From: CAWEEP01 sp963808125
Lineage (GTDB): Bacteria; Chloroflexota; Dormibacteria; Aeolococcales; Aeolococcaceae
DNA length: 46,551 nt
Direction: 5' to 3'
Assembly (NCBI GenBank): GCA_963808125.1
Contig: CAWEEP010000025.1
Coordinates: forward strand, 1 to 46,551
Part shown: positions 16,881-27,411 of the stretch, one piece after another
Layout: every line of letters starts with the position of its first letter
How positions within the stretch are numbered: the stretch's first letter is position 1
Translations under genes and position numbers: made by a program
The notes under the pieces: model-generated
Seen by the model: the letters and a program-made list of their open reading frames with translations, nothing else
The model's database searches: none
What the model was told of the DNA's origin: nothing

Positions 16881-18269
16881 ATGGCCGAGTTCGATTTCGC
16901 GGACGGCTTCGATGTCAGTGAGCCGCTTGCCTGGGGACTGGCCCCGGCCCAGGTGGGGGTGGCCGCCGGCGGCCTCGTTCTCGCCTATCTCGACCTCTGC
17001 TCCCCGCTGCCAAGGGCGGCGGCGCTGCCGCTTGCGGTGCTGCTGGGCACCACGGGCCTCGGTCTGGCCCTGGCGCGCCGGGGCGGCCGACCGCTGATCT
17101 CCTGGCTGGGCGTCGCGGTGCGCTTCTGCACTAGGCCCCGGCGGGGCTTCCTGGTCCTCGCCACGGACCCCGGCGCTGGTTCGCCCCCGGACGATAGGGG
17201 AGCGCGGGCCGCCACCTCAGACGGCCTCCCGGAGGACATGGCGCAGGCCGCGGCGCCCCCGCTCGAGGTCGGCCGCCGGATGCCCCTCGTCCTCCTCCCG
17301 GAGCCGATCACCCTGGGCCACGCCGAAGGCGGAGGGCGTCGGGGCCTGGCGTTGCGCCCGGGACCGGGCGGGCTGTGGCTCGCCGACGCCGGGATCCTCG
17401 ATGCCCCGCCCCAGAGCGACTGGTGGGGTCCGCGCCTCTCCACCCCAGGGACCCGGACCATGCGACGGCTGACCTTCTTCTCCCTGAGCGGGGGAACCGG
17501 TCGGACGACCCTGGCGGTGGAGGTGGCCGGGCTCCTCGCCGGCCGGATGGGTTCACCTGTCGGCGCGGGCGGCCGGCCGCCGCGCGTTGCCCTGCTGGAC
17601 CTCGACCTGCTCAACGCGCGGGCCGGCATCCGGCTGGGTGTGCCGCTGCCCGTCGGGTGGAACCTGCTCGACGCCGATCCGGCCGATGCCGCGCTGGCCC
17701 GGCATCGGGTGCTCCACCGGAGCGGGATCGAGGTGTTTCCCGGACCGACGCGGCCGGTGAGCCGGCGGCGGGCCGGTCAAACAGACGGCTCCGTGCGGGT
17801 CGCCGCGCTGCTGGCCGGACTGGAGCGGCGTGGGTGCGACGTGGTCGTCCTCGACATCCCCTCCGGCCTGGGCTCCGTCTCCCGCCGAGCCCTGGAGAGC
17901 GCCGACGACATCTTCGTCGTCCTCACCCCGACAGCCGGAGGCGTCCACGACGCCTACCGCAGCACCGCCGCGCTGCGCGAACTCGGCCTGGGCAACCGCC
18001 TGCGCTACGTCGTCAACCGCAGCCGCGGCGAAAGGCTCCTGGACGAGGCGATGCTCGATCTCGGCGGCCACGTGGTGGCGCAGATTCCGGACGACCCAGC
18101 CCTGGAGCGCGCGGAGGGGCAGCACCGCCTGGTCGGCCTGAACGGCTCCGGCAGGACCGCCGAGGCGCTCCGGGCCCTGGCGGCCGCGGTGGACCCGGGG
18201 ATGGCCGCGTCCGGCGGTCCGGTTCACCTCCAACGCTCGCGGCGCCCGCGGTGGCGCCGGGCGAGCTGA
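16881..18269 (+). CDS. PrgI-like membrane domain fused to a MinD/ParA-like ATPase
   Basis: Predicted 462-aa fusion. Residues 1-95 match PrgI-family T4SS components: FDVSEPLAWGLAPAQVG, two helices (about 25-65), then GRPLISWLGVAVRFCTRPRR. After a variable linker (about 95-190), residues 195-440 form a SIMIBI ATPase: FFSLSGGTGRTTLAVEVAGLL, VALLDLDLLNARAGIRLG, VVVLDIPSGLGSVS, LTPTAGGVHDAYRSTAAL and VVNRS. The deviant Walker A has Ser in place of the signature Lys, and Arg where the P-loop Lys belongs, so ATP binding may be altered. The start has AGGAG at 16865-16869. It is followed 4 nt later by a VirB4-like gene, which fits PrgI's usual neighbourhood. The order is PrgI then ATPase on one chain, which I have not seen described as a standard form. 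Confidence 0.78.
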   Translation: MAEFDFADGFDVSEPLAWGLAPAQVGVAAGGLVLAYLDLCSPLPRAAALPLAVLLGTTGLGLALARRGGRPLISWLGVAVRFCTRPRRGFLVLATDPGAGSPPDDRGARAATSDGLPEDMAQAAAPPLEVGRRMPLVLLPEPITLGHAEGGGRRGLALRPGPGGLWLADAGILDAPPQSDWWGPRLSTPGTRTMRRLTFFSLSGGTGRTTLAVEVAGLLAGRMGSPVGAGGRPPRVALLDLDLLNARAGIRLGVPLPVGWNLLDADPADAALARHRVLHRSGIEVFPGPTRPVSRRRAGQTDGSVRVAALLAGLERRGCDVVVLDIPSGLGSVSRRALESADDIFVVLTPTAGGVHDAYRSTAALRELGLGNRLRYVVNRSRGERLLDEAMLDLGGHVVAQIPDDPALERAEGQHRLVGLNGSGRTAEALRALAAAVDPGMAASGGPVHLQRSRRPRWRRAS

Positions 18270-18273
18270 CCCG

Positions 18274-20418
18274 GTGCGAGGGCGCCTCGCGCCCGGGGAT
18301 GGCCTGGGCTTCGACGGCTCCGACCTCAGCGTGCGCCTGAGCGGCGATCGGATCGTCGCCGCCGACGGGTACGGCCTGGGGGTGCTGGTCTGCGACGACC
18401 TGGACCTCCTCGCCGTCGAGCCCTGGCGGAGAGAGGCGGCCATCGGCGCGCTCGAGGAGTTCCTGCGCGGGCTCTGCGCCGAGCTGATCTTCACCGTCCG
18501 CGTCCGGCGGCTGCTGCCGGAGGCAGTCCTCGGCCCTCCCGCGGAGACGCTGACGGCAGCGGTCGAGAGGCACTGGCGCCTCAGGCTGGAGACCGCGCCG
18601 GTCTTTTGCAACCGGGTGGCGGCGGCGATCCGCCACGCCGACGGCGACGTCGTTGAACGCGACCTCGCGCGGCTGACAAGGTGCCTGGAGGCTGCCGGTG
18701 TGCCCGCCCGCAGGCTGCGCGGCCAGATGCTGGCGGATCATCTGGCCGAGGTCGGCCTCGGCACCCGGCCGCTGGCCTGGTCCGATCGTCCGGGCGGCTC
18801 GCGCCTCGGTGGGCGGCTGGCCCGGACAGCCGTCCTCGATCGCCTCCCGGGGGGCAAGGTCGAAGCCGGCTGGCTGGCTTCCGTCGTCCGGTGCGCGGCG
18901 GAGTGCGACGTGGCCATCCGACTCGCCCCCACCTCCGACCGCCACGCCACCGGCCTGCTCAACCGTCGGATGCGCGAACTGGGCGCTCACCAGATCCTGG
19001 AGAACGAAAGGGGGATGGTTCCCGACGCTGGCGTCGAATCCGGACTGCAGGCGGCGCGCCGCCTCAGCAACCGGCTGGCCCGGAACGCCGGCCGCCCGAT
19101 GCGCCTGTGGCTGACAGCCGCCGCTCTGGGCGACGATCCCGATTCGCTGGAGCGGAGCTGGGGGCGGCTGCAGGCGGCCTTCGGCGCCAGCCTTGCCGCC
19201 CCGCGACCTGGGCATTTCGAACATCTGGGGGGCGTCCTGGCAGGCTGGGGGCTGGGCCCGCCGGTCGGCCCCGGGAAGCTCGTCAACTCGCACGCGGCAG
19301 CGAGCTGCATCCCGTGGCTCCAGACGACCATCGCGGATCCCGATGGATACCGGATCGGGCGGATGACGGACAGTGGCCTTCCGGTGAGCCTCTCGCCCTT
19401 CGACGAGCGACACCACGCCAACGCCAACATCGGCGTCTTCGCCGCCTCCGGCCAGGGCAAGAGCTACCTCATCGGCGCCCTGATCATCGAGGCCCGGCGG
19501 CATGGTACTGAGGCCATCGTCATCGATCCGGAGGGCGAATACCGCGGCCTGGTGGAGAGCCTCGGCGGGGAGTGGCTGGACCTGGTCAGTCAGGCCTCCA
19601 TCAACCCGTTCGACCTGGGCGATGACAGCGGGGCGGCGATCGCCGTGGTCGAGGTGTGCGCCGTCCTGTGCGAAGGCATCGACGAGGTCGAGCGGGCCGC
19701 CGTGGAGGCCGCCGCGCGTCGAGCGCAGGCGGAGGCTCGGGAGCGGGGAGATCGACCCCGGCTGCGCCAGTGCCTGGGCCCACTGGAGGAGAGCGGGCCG
19801 AGGGTGGCGATGGTCCTGCGGCGGTTCCTGGACGGGCCGCTCTCGGGCTTCCTGGACCGCCCCACCGTGCCTGCCTGGACTCACCCGCTCATCGCCGTCG
19901 GCAGCCGCGAGGTCCCCGAAGAGTTGGTTCCGGTCACCACCCTGCTCCTCGGCGGCCTGCTCTGGGAGCTGGTCCGGCGGGTACCCCGCCGGCGCCACAT
20001 CATCCTCGACGAGGCCGGCATGCTCGCCTCCCACCCGGCGCTGCGACGCCTCCTGTCCCAGCTCGCCCGCCGCTGCCGCAAGTACGGCAGCTCCCTGGTG
20101 GTGGCGACGCAGAACGTCCAGGACCTGCTCCGCAGCGAGGAGGGCACGGTCGTCGCCAGCAACTGCGCCGTGGTCCTCTGCGGGGGTCACCGGGCCGTAG
20201 AGGTCACCGCCATGGAGCGCGCCTTCGGCCTGACCGAGGCCCAGCACCGCCGCCTGGAGAGGGCGCCGCGAGGCGAGTTCCTGCTCATCGCCGGGGAGCG
20301 CCGGGGCATGATCCAGGTCGACGTCCCCACGCTGTACCGTCAGATGATCTGCGGTGACGGGTGGGCCCGGGAGGCGGCGCCACCGGCTGCGGCAAGGGTG
20401 GAACGGGAGGTTTTCTAG
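18274..20418 (+). CDS. VirB4/TraC-like conjugation-type ATPase
   Basis: Type IV secretion-type ATPase of 714 aa. The N-terminal half (about 1-370) is the poorly conserved VirB4 membrane-associated part. The C-terminal motor carries Walker A FAASGQGKSYLIGALI (about 388-403), the EAIVIDPEGEYRGLVESLGG segment characteristic of VirB4/HerA, INPFDL, Walker B HIILDEAGML (about 576-585), and the ATQNVQDLL sensor region. GTG start, 4 nt after the PrgI-MinD gene. No other secretion component, relaxase or coupling protein occurs in the window. No membrane helix is obvious. The pairing of PrgI and VirB4 is usual in Gram-positive T4SS; the isolation here is not. Confidence 0.88.
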   Translation: MRGRLAPGDGLGFDGSDLSVRLSGDRIVAADGYGLGVLVCDDLDLLAVEPWRREAAIGALEEFLRGLCAELIFTVRVRRLLPEAVLGPPAETLTAAVERHWRLRLETAPVFCNRVAAAIRHADGDVVERDLARLTRCLEAAGVPARRLRGQMLADHLAEVGLGTRPLAWSDRPGGSRLGGRLARTAVLDRLPGGKVEAGWLASVVRCAAECDVAIRLAPTSDRHATGLLNRRMRELGAHQILENERGMVPDAGVESGLQAARRLSNRLARNAGRPMRLWLTAAALGDDPDSLERSWGRLQAAFGASLAAPRPGHFEHLGGVLAGWGLGPPVGPGKLVNSHAAASCIPWLQTTIADPDGYRIGRMTDSGLPVSLSPFDERHHANANIGVFAASGQGKSYLIGALIIEARRHGTEAIVIDPEGEYRGLVESLGGEWLDLVSQASINPFDLGDDSGAAIAVVEVCAVLCEGIDEVERAAVEAAARRAQAEARERGDRPRLRQCLGPLEESGPRVAMVLRRFLDGPLSGFLDRPTVPAWTHPLIAVGSREVPEELVPVTTLLLGGLLWELVRRVPRRRHIILDEAGMLASHPALRRLLSQLARRCRKYGSSLVVATQNVQDLLRSEEGTVVASNCAVVLCGGHRAVEVTAMERAFGLTEAQHRRLERAPRGEFLLIAGERRGMIQVDVPTLYRQMICGDGWAREAAPPAAARVEREVF

Positions 20419-20433
20419 GGGTTCGGAACCCCT
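20417..20433 (+). terminator. Hairpin at the end of the VirB4-like gene, abutting the nrdJ promoter
   Basis: AGGGGTT-CGG-AACCCCT forms a perfect 7-bp stem directly over the VirB4 stop codon. Its last base is the first T of the TTGACA -35 box of nrdJ. There is no T-run, so its strength as a terminator is uncertain. Confidence 0.5.
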
Positions 20434-20497
20434 TGACACGTCGAGCATCGAGTCCCAAGATGTGGGGGCTCCAGTTCGGGCGAACCCCAACATGTGG
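20433..20497 (+). promoter_or_regulatory. nrdJ promoter with two NrdR-box-like operators
   Basis: TTGACA (20433-20438) and CAAGAT (20456-20461) form a sigma-70-type promoter with 17-bp spacing. CCAAGATGTGGG (core 20456-20465) covers the -10 box, and CCAACATGTGGG (core 20488-20497) follows, centre to centre 32 bp, about three helical turns. NrdR boxes usually occur in pairs at such spacing before ribonucleotide reductase genes, and the cores fit the C-W-A-N-A-T-N-T-N-G pattern. Repression of nrdJ by NrdR is inferred. The leader to the ATG is about 150 nt. Confidence 0.72.
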
Positions 20498-20619
20498 GAT
20501 GCTGTGGGGACAGAGTTACACGGTGTGGCCGGGTTCGCCCGCCTGGGGCCGCCGATAGAAGATCGGGTCTGAAGCCCTCCAAGCCGCGCCAGACACCTCA
20601 GCAGAGAGAGGATTCACCA

Positions 20620-23439
<2,820 letters not shown>

Positions 23440-23464
23440 TCGAGCGTCCCGGCGGCGTGCTGAC

Positions 23465-23740
23465 TCAGCTGAAGACCGGAGCCGGAGTTGAGGAGATGCC
23501 GCCGCGCCAGCGCGTCCCCCGTTGGGCGATCACGCTGACGGTGTCGGGCATTGACGGCCCGTCCCACGGGCCTTCGAACGTGGTGACCTGACTCCGCCTC
23601 GTCCCCCGCTCCCCGGCGCAGGTGGCGACCAGCCGCGCCGCCACCCGGTCGGCAGGGACCGAAGCTCCACCACGACCGACCGGGCGCCGACACACAGACC
23701 GCCGCCACTCCGGAGCCTCCGGCCATGACGACGGCAGTGC
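23465..23740 (-). CDS. Possible small hypothetical gene, frameshifted (weak)
   Basis: The 404 bp between nrdJ and the vapBC operator contain no full ORF with recognisable homology. On the minus strand two overlapping frames can be joined (VVVELRSLP into ADRVAARLVATC) into a plausible 85-90 residue product ending QVTTFEGPWDGPSMP...STPAPVFS at 23465. No family is recognised, and no ribosome binding site was identified. High-GC sequence easily creates such frames, so this may not be a gene at all. Otherwise I see nothing in this gap. Confidence 0.2.
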   Translation of the reverse strand, partial: ALPSSWPEAPEWRRSVCRRPVGRGGASVPADRVAARLVATCAGERGTRRSQVTTFEGPWDGPSMPDTVSVIAQRGTRWRGGISSTPAPVFS

Positions 23741-23843
23741 CCTCCCCGGTGCCGGCGAAGGGGCTCAGCTGCCGGGGAGGGATCGGATTCGCCCCGGAAG
23801 TTGAGGGCCACCGGAACGTGCCGGGTCTCCTCGAGACCAGGGT

Positions 23844-23873
23844 GTATATGGCACCATACATGGTACCCTATAC
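23844..23873 (+). promoter_or_regulatory. 30-bp palindrome, likely VapB autoregulatory operator
   Basis: GTATATGGCACCAT (23844-23857) and ATGGTACCCTATAC (23860-23873) are inverted arms matching at 12 of 14 positions around AC. The palindrome ends 2 nt before the GTG of vapB and includes TACCCT (23864-23869), a -10 candidate 6 nt before that start codon. There is no Shine-Dalgarno sequence. VapBC complexes usually repress their own promoter through such sites; this is inferred here. Confidence 0.65.
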
Positions 23874-23875
23874 GG

Positions 23876-24097
23876 GTGAACAAGACGACCATCTACCTGC
23901 CAGAGGAACTCAAGCGGACGGTGGCGAACGTCGCCGCGGCCTCGGGCAAGTCCGAGGCGTCGGTGATCCGCGAGGCCATCGCGGCCCTGGCCCGCACGGC
24001 GGAGCGACCGCGCCCGCGCGGCGCCATCTTCCGTAGCGGGGACCCCACTCTCTCGACCTCGACTGAGGCGGCGCTGGCAGGCTTCGGTGAGCGCTGA
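23876..24097 (+). CDS. vapB: Ribbon-helix-helix antitoxin of a VapBC system
   Basis: Small DNA-binding antitoxin (73 aa). The start NKTTIYLPEELKRTVANVAAA is a typical ribbon-helix-helix beta strand and first helix, followed by SGKSEASVIREAIAALA as the second helix. The C-terminal third, PRPRGAIFRSGDPTLSTSTE, has no regular structure and would be the segment that wraps the toxin; its FRSGDP stretch resembles toxin-neutralising tails. The GTG start is 2 nt after the operator palindrome and has no ribosome binding site. The stop overlaps the toxin frame by 11 nt if the toxin starts at the GTG at 24087. Confidence 0.88.
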   Translation: MNKTTIYLPEELKRTVANVAAASGKSEASVIREAIAALARTAERPRPRGAIFRSGDPTLSTSTEAALAGFGER

Positions 24098-24518
24098 CCC
24101 GATGCTCATCTGCGACACCAGCGCCCTGCTCGCCTTCTTCGACGCCAGCGACTCCCACCACGAGAAGGTCGCCGCCGTCATCGCCGCCGACCCCGGTCCT
24201 TACGTCGTCTCTCCCTTCGTGGTGGCGGAGATGGACTTCCTGCTCGCCACCCGGCGCGGGGTTCCCGCCGACCTGGTCGCCCTGCAGGAAATCGGAGGCG
24301 GCGCCTGGGACTTGCCGGCATGCGACGCGGCTGACGTCCGCGTGCTCAGCAGCCTGATCGAGCGCTACCAGGACCAGGACATTGGCGTTGCCGACGCATC
24401 CCTCGTCCTCTTCGCCGAGCGCTTTGGGACCGACCGGATCCTGACCCTGGACCGGCGCCATCTGCACGTGCTCCATCCACTTCGCGAGGGTCACCGGTTC
24501 ACCCTCCTGCCCGCTTAG
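24087..24518 (+). CDS. vapC: PIN-domain toxin of a VapBC system
   Basis: Predicted ribonuclease toxin of 143 aa, or 138 aa if translated from the ATG at 24102. The PIN acidic residues are all visible: Asp in ICDTSALLAFFD, Glu in VVAEMDFLL, Asp in DIGVADASLV, and Asp in TLDRRHLHVL. No key residue is missing, so it should be active. The GTG at 24087 overlaps vapB by 11 nt, typical of toxin-antitoxin pairs. The target RNA cannot be told from the sequence. The pair is followed by a degraded-looking gap rather than by mobile-element genes. Confidence 0.92.
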   Translation: MSADPMLICDTSALLAFFDASDSHHEKVAAVIAADPGPYVVSPFVVAEMDFLLATRRGVPADLVALQEIGGGAWDLPACDAADVRVLSSLIERYQDQDIGVADASLVLFAERFGTDRILTLDRRHLHVLHPLREGHRFTLLPA

Positions 24519-24545
24519 CCGGCGGCACCCCCCCACGAAGTGGGG

Positions 24546-24852
24546 CGGTGCTCAGCGCCACGCGTTGATGGCGGCGGCGAGCGCCAGGCGGTGGCGACCG
24601 GGTCCTCGAAGCCCACCCGCCACCGTCGCACCGTCCTCGTCGTGGGACCGGATGGCGATCGCCCTGTCGGGGTCGTGCATGTCCGAGAGGGCCACGCCCC
24701 GCCGTGGCCGAAGCGGCCGGCGGTGACGCCGCCGCGCAGGTTGGAGACCGCCGGCACGCCAGGGAACGTGCCAAGGGGTCGGCCACCCCATGTCGGAAAA
24801 TGTGCCAATGGAGCACCTCCGGCTCGATGAACGCCCCCAGGCGCGGACGCAC
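24546..24852 (-). pseudogene. Possible broken gene divergent from the MFS gene (weak)
   Basis: On the minus strand three frames can be stitched into about 100 residues that look protein-like: RLGAFIEPEVLHWHIFRHG, then LGTFPGVPAVSNLRGGVTAG, then VALSDMHDPDRAIAIRSHDE, then LALAAAINAWR with a stop near 24552. At least two frame changes are needed within 300 bp. I recognise no family. It is either a decayed gene or chance in high-GC sequence. Nothing else is seen between vapC and the MFS gene. Confidence 0.25.
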
Positions 24853-24854
24853 TC

Positions 24855-26441
24855 GTGACCGCCGTGGCCCCGCTCGCCGGACCGGCCGGGGCTCCGCGTC
24901 GAGGGGCGAGCGGTCACCCGCGGGCGGCTCTCGTCGTGGTCTGCGCGGCGGCCCTGATCGTCAACGTCGACAACACCATCCTCAACGTGGCCCTGCCCAC
25001 CCTGGTGCGGCAGTTGCACGCTACCTCCAGCGAGCTGCAGTGGATCGTCGATGCCTACGCCATCGTCTTCGGAGGGCTCCTGCTCGTCGGCGGGAGCGCC
25101 GGCGATCGGCTCGGACGCAAGCGCTTCTTCCTCGCCGGCCTGACCGTCTTCGCCCTGGCTTCGATCGGTGCCGGCTACTCGGGCACGGTCGAGGTGCTCA
25201 TCGCCTGGCGGGCCGTCATGGGCGCCGGGGCGGCGCTGACCATCCCGGCGGGGCTGTCGATCATCAACGACATCTTCCGTGACCCCGCCCACCGGGCCCG
25301 AGCCATCGGCACGTGGGCCGGGACGGCGGGCATGGGCATCGCCATCGGCCCCATCGCCGGCGGCCTTCTGCTCGCCAGGTTCTGGTGGGGTTCGATCTTC
25401 CTGGTGAACGTGCCGATCGCCGTCGCCGCCTTCGCCGCCGCCCTGTGGCTGGTGCCGGACTCGAAAAACCCGGCGTCCACCCGCCCGGACCCAGGAGGCT
25501 CGGCCCTGTCCATCGCCGGGCTGGGGCTGCTTCTATGGGCGATCATCGAGGGCCCGGCGGACGGCTGGACCTCGGCCAGCGTCGTCGGCGTCGGGGTGGC
25601 CGGCCTTGCCGTGCTGTGCACCTTCGCCGTCTGGGAGGTCCGCAGCGATCACCCGATGCTCAAGCTGGGTTTCTTCCGGAACCGTCGGTTCTCCTTCGCC
25701 GCGGCCGCCCAGAGCCTTGGGAGCTTCGGTCTCCTCGGTGCGCTGTTCGTCCAGACGCAGTTCCTGCAGTTCGACCTCGGGTACTCACCGCTCCAGGCTG
25801 GACTGCGCATCCTCCCCATCGCCGCCACGCTCGTCGTCGCCGCGCTGTTTTCCTCCATCGCCGCTCGCGTCATCGGCGTCAAGCTGACCGCCGCCGCCGG
25901 CCTGGCGCTCATCGCCGGCGGCCTGTGGCAGACCGCCGCGGTGGCTTCGGTCGCCACCACGTACGGCGACGTGCTGCCGGGTCTTCTGCTCATCGGCCTT
26001 GGGGCCGGCCTCCTCATGCCGACGGCGACGAACTCGGTGGTCGGATCGGTCCCGCATGGCGACGCCGGGGTCGGATCTGCGACCAATGGCGTCGCCATCC
26101 AGGTGGGAGGCGCCCTCGGCGTCGCCGTGATCGGGAGCGTGCTGTCGACCCGCTACCAGAGCCGGATCACCGCGGCGCTGGTGGGCCGTCAGGTACCCGC
26201 CGCCGCCACCCACGCCATCCTCGGCTCCCTCGGAGGAGCGCTGACCGTGGCGGCCCGGGCCGGCGGCGCGACCGGCGCCCTCCTGGCCCATGCGGCGCAC
26301 GCGGCCTTCATGAGCGGCGCGGGCGCGTCACTGGCGACGGGAGCATTCGTCGCCGCCGGTGGCGCTGTCGTGGTCATCGCCCTCCTCCCCTCCCGGGTGG
26401 AGCCACCCCTCGCCGATCCACCATCGGAGGCGTCCGGCTGA
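24855..26441 (+). CDS. MFS transporter of the DHA2 (14-helix) drug-exporter family
   Basis: Membrane proton antiporter of 528 aa with about fourteen helices. LIVNVDNTILNVALPTLVRQLHA is the helix-1 signature (motif D1) of DHA2 exporters, followed by LQWIVDAYAIVFGGLLLVGG, GDRLGRKRFF (motif A), and an IGPIAGGLLLARFWWGSIFLVNVPI stretch holding motif C. A long loop with Pro and Asp lies after helix 6, and the end is a polar tail. The GTG start has no clear ribosome binding site, so the start could be a few codons downstream. Likely role is drug or metabolite export; the substrate is unknown. No regulator gene is adjacent. Confidence 0.9.
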   Translation: MTAVAPLAGPAGAPRRGASGHPRAALVVVCAAALIVNVDNTILNVALPTLVRQLHATSSELQWIVDAYAIVFGGLLLVGGSAGDRLGRKRFFLAGLTVFALASIGAGYSGTVEVLIAWRAVMGAGAALTIPAGLSIINDIFRDPAHRARAIGTWAGTAGMGIAIGPIAGGLLLARFWWGSIFLVNVPIAVAAFAAALWLVPDSKNPASTRPDPGGSALSIAGLGLLLWAIIEGPADGWTSASVVGVGVAGLAVLCTFAVWEVRSDHPMLKLGFFRNRRFSFAAAAQSLGSFGLLGALFVQTQFLQFDLGYSPLQAGLRILPIAATLVVAALFSSIAARVIGVKLTAAAGLALIAGGLWQTAAVASVATTYGDVLPGLLLIGLGAGLLMPTATNSVVGSVPHGDAGVGSATNGVAIQVGGALGVAVIGSVLSTRYQSRITAALVGRQVPAAATHAILGSLGGALTVAARAGGATGALLAHAAHAAFMSGAGASLATGAFVAAGGAVVVIALLPSRVEPPLADPPSEASG

Positions 26442-26791
26442 CCCTCCGTGCTGCGAGACATAGCCCGCGACCGCGCCACCTGCTGCACAGCCGCGCTCTC
26501 AGCGGGTGTGCCGGGGACGCCGCCTCCCGAGTGATCGGCACGCCAGCGCCAGCGACGGGGCCGTCTCCCGGATCGACCGTCTCCCCGTCATCGGGGCGAC
26601 GCAAACGGCTGATCGGTTCATCGACGCTGCAGGCAGCGGCGCTCCCCGTCCGAGTGCGACTTGGCAAGGGCGGGATGTGTCGCGCGGGCAATCATCGCAG
26701 CAGGTGCTCAAACCTCAAGCTGGAGCAGACACTTCTAACGCGTCATCGTGCGCATGCCGAACGGTGCGCTCGATCGTTACGGTGCGTTCTG
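26442..26791. other. Gene-free gap between convergent genes
   Basis: About 350 bp between the MFS gene and the lipoprotein gene. No ORF looks real. A short CCCCG-TCAT-CGGGG hairpin lies at 26583-26596, and GACGGGG about 25 bp earlier pairs with CCCCGTC to form a longer stem, possibly a terminator for the MFS gene. Beyond that I see nothing. Confidence 0.4.
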
Positions 26792-27307
26792 TCAGTAACC
26801 GGTGCCGTATCCGCTGCTGGTCGCGGTCGGCGTTGCCGTGGCGCCGCCAGCGCTGCTGAGGCCGGGCGTGACGACGAACCACTCACCCAGCAACCCCTCG
26901 CCGTTCGCCTGTCCGGGCGCAGAATCGCCAGAGTAGTGGTAGAGGGGATGACCACCGTACTCGACCTGCCGGCCGTTGGCGCCGTCGAATGCAGTCAGCC
27001 CTTGGGGAAGGGTGACCGATGCCGTCGGCTGCCCCGCGGTGAGCAGAACCGGGGGCCACGTCATGGCGCACGCGCCGGTACACGTGGGTCTGGACGGTCC
27101 ATCCGCCGTGAGGTGATAGAGGGTGAACCCCTGGCCGTTGGTGAGCACCTGCTCGGAGCTGCCATCAACAGTCGCGCTGCCGACGTGGACAACCTCGGTG
27201 CTGCCTGTGCCGGAGCTGGAGACGGTCTTGACGGATCCGGTCCCACAGCCGGCGACGAGGGCGGCCAGCCCCGCCAGCCAGATGCCTCGTGCGAAGTGTT
27301 TGCGCAT
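26792..27307 (-). CDS. COG4315-type predicted lipoprotein with YxxxxDG-like repeats
   Basis: Exported lipoprotein of 171 aa. The N-terminus MRKHFARGIWLAGLAALVAGC is a signal peptide with lipobox LVAGC, so it is anchored outside the membrane. The body has two copies of the family motif: GFTLYHLTADGPSRPTCTGAC with TWPPVL, and GGHPLYHYSGDSAPGQANGEG, corresponding to the conserved Yx(FWY)xxD of COG4315. A Ser/Thr/Pro-rich tail follows. GGGAGG lies 5-7 nt before the ATG. It is divergent from an ECF sigma factor, which suggests sigma-controlled expression. The function of this family is unknown. Confidence 0.87.
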   Translation of the reverse strand: MRKHFARGIWLAGLAALVAGCGTGSVKTVSSSGTGSTEVVHVGSATVDGSSEQVLTNGQGFTLYHLTADGPSRPTCTGACAMTWPPVLLTAGQPTASVTLPQGLTAFDGANGRQVEYGGHPLYHYSGDSAPGQANGEGLLGEWFVVTPGLSSAGGATATPTATSSGYGTGY

Positions 27308-27326
27308 GTCGATCCTCCCGATCTCT

Positions 27327-27408
27327 GGGTGAACTGGTCCGGTCCGCGGCGCGGCGGCGAACCGTCCCGTGCCCTGCTATACGGGGGCGGGAGCCGGCGA
27401 GTTCACCC
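27327..27408. promoter_or_regulatory. Divergent promoter region between lipoprotein and sigma factor genes
   Basis: GGGTGAACT (27327-27335) and AGTTCACCC (27400-27408) are perfect 9-bp inverted repeats 73 bp apart. On the minus strand TGAACT, 16 bp, CGTATA reads as an ECF-type promoter for the lipoprotein; it resembles the TGAACC-N16-CGTGTC pattern known for mycobacterial SigL. On the plus strand TATACG (27378-27383) could be the -10 of the sigma gene. The assignments are inferred. Confidence 0.45.
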
Positions 27409-27411
27409 GCG

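Noticed and set aside
20498..20619. Cobalamin riboswitch in the nrdJ leader
   Set aside because: The B12 gene is a natural candidate, but the leader is only about 120-150 nt and lacks a B12 box (GCCACTG). NrdR-type boxes explain control better.
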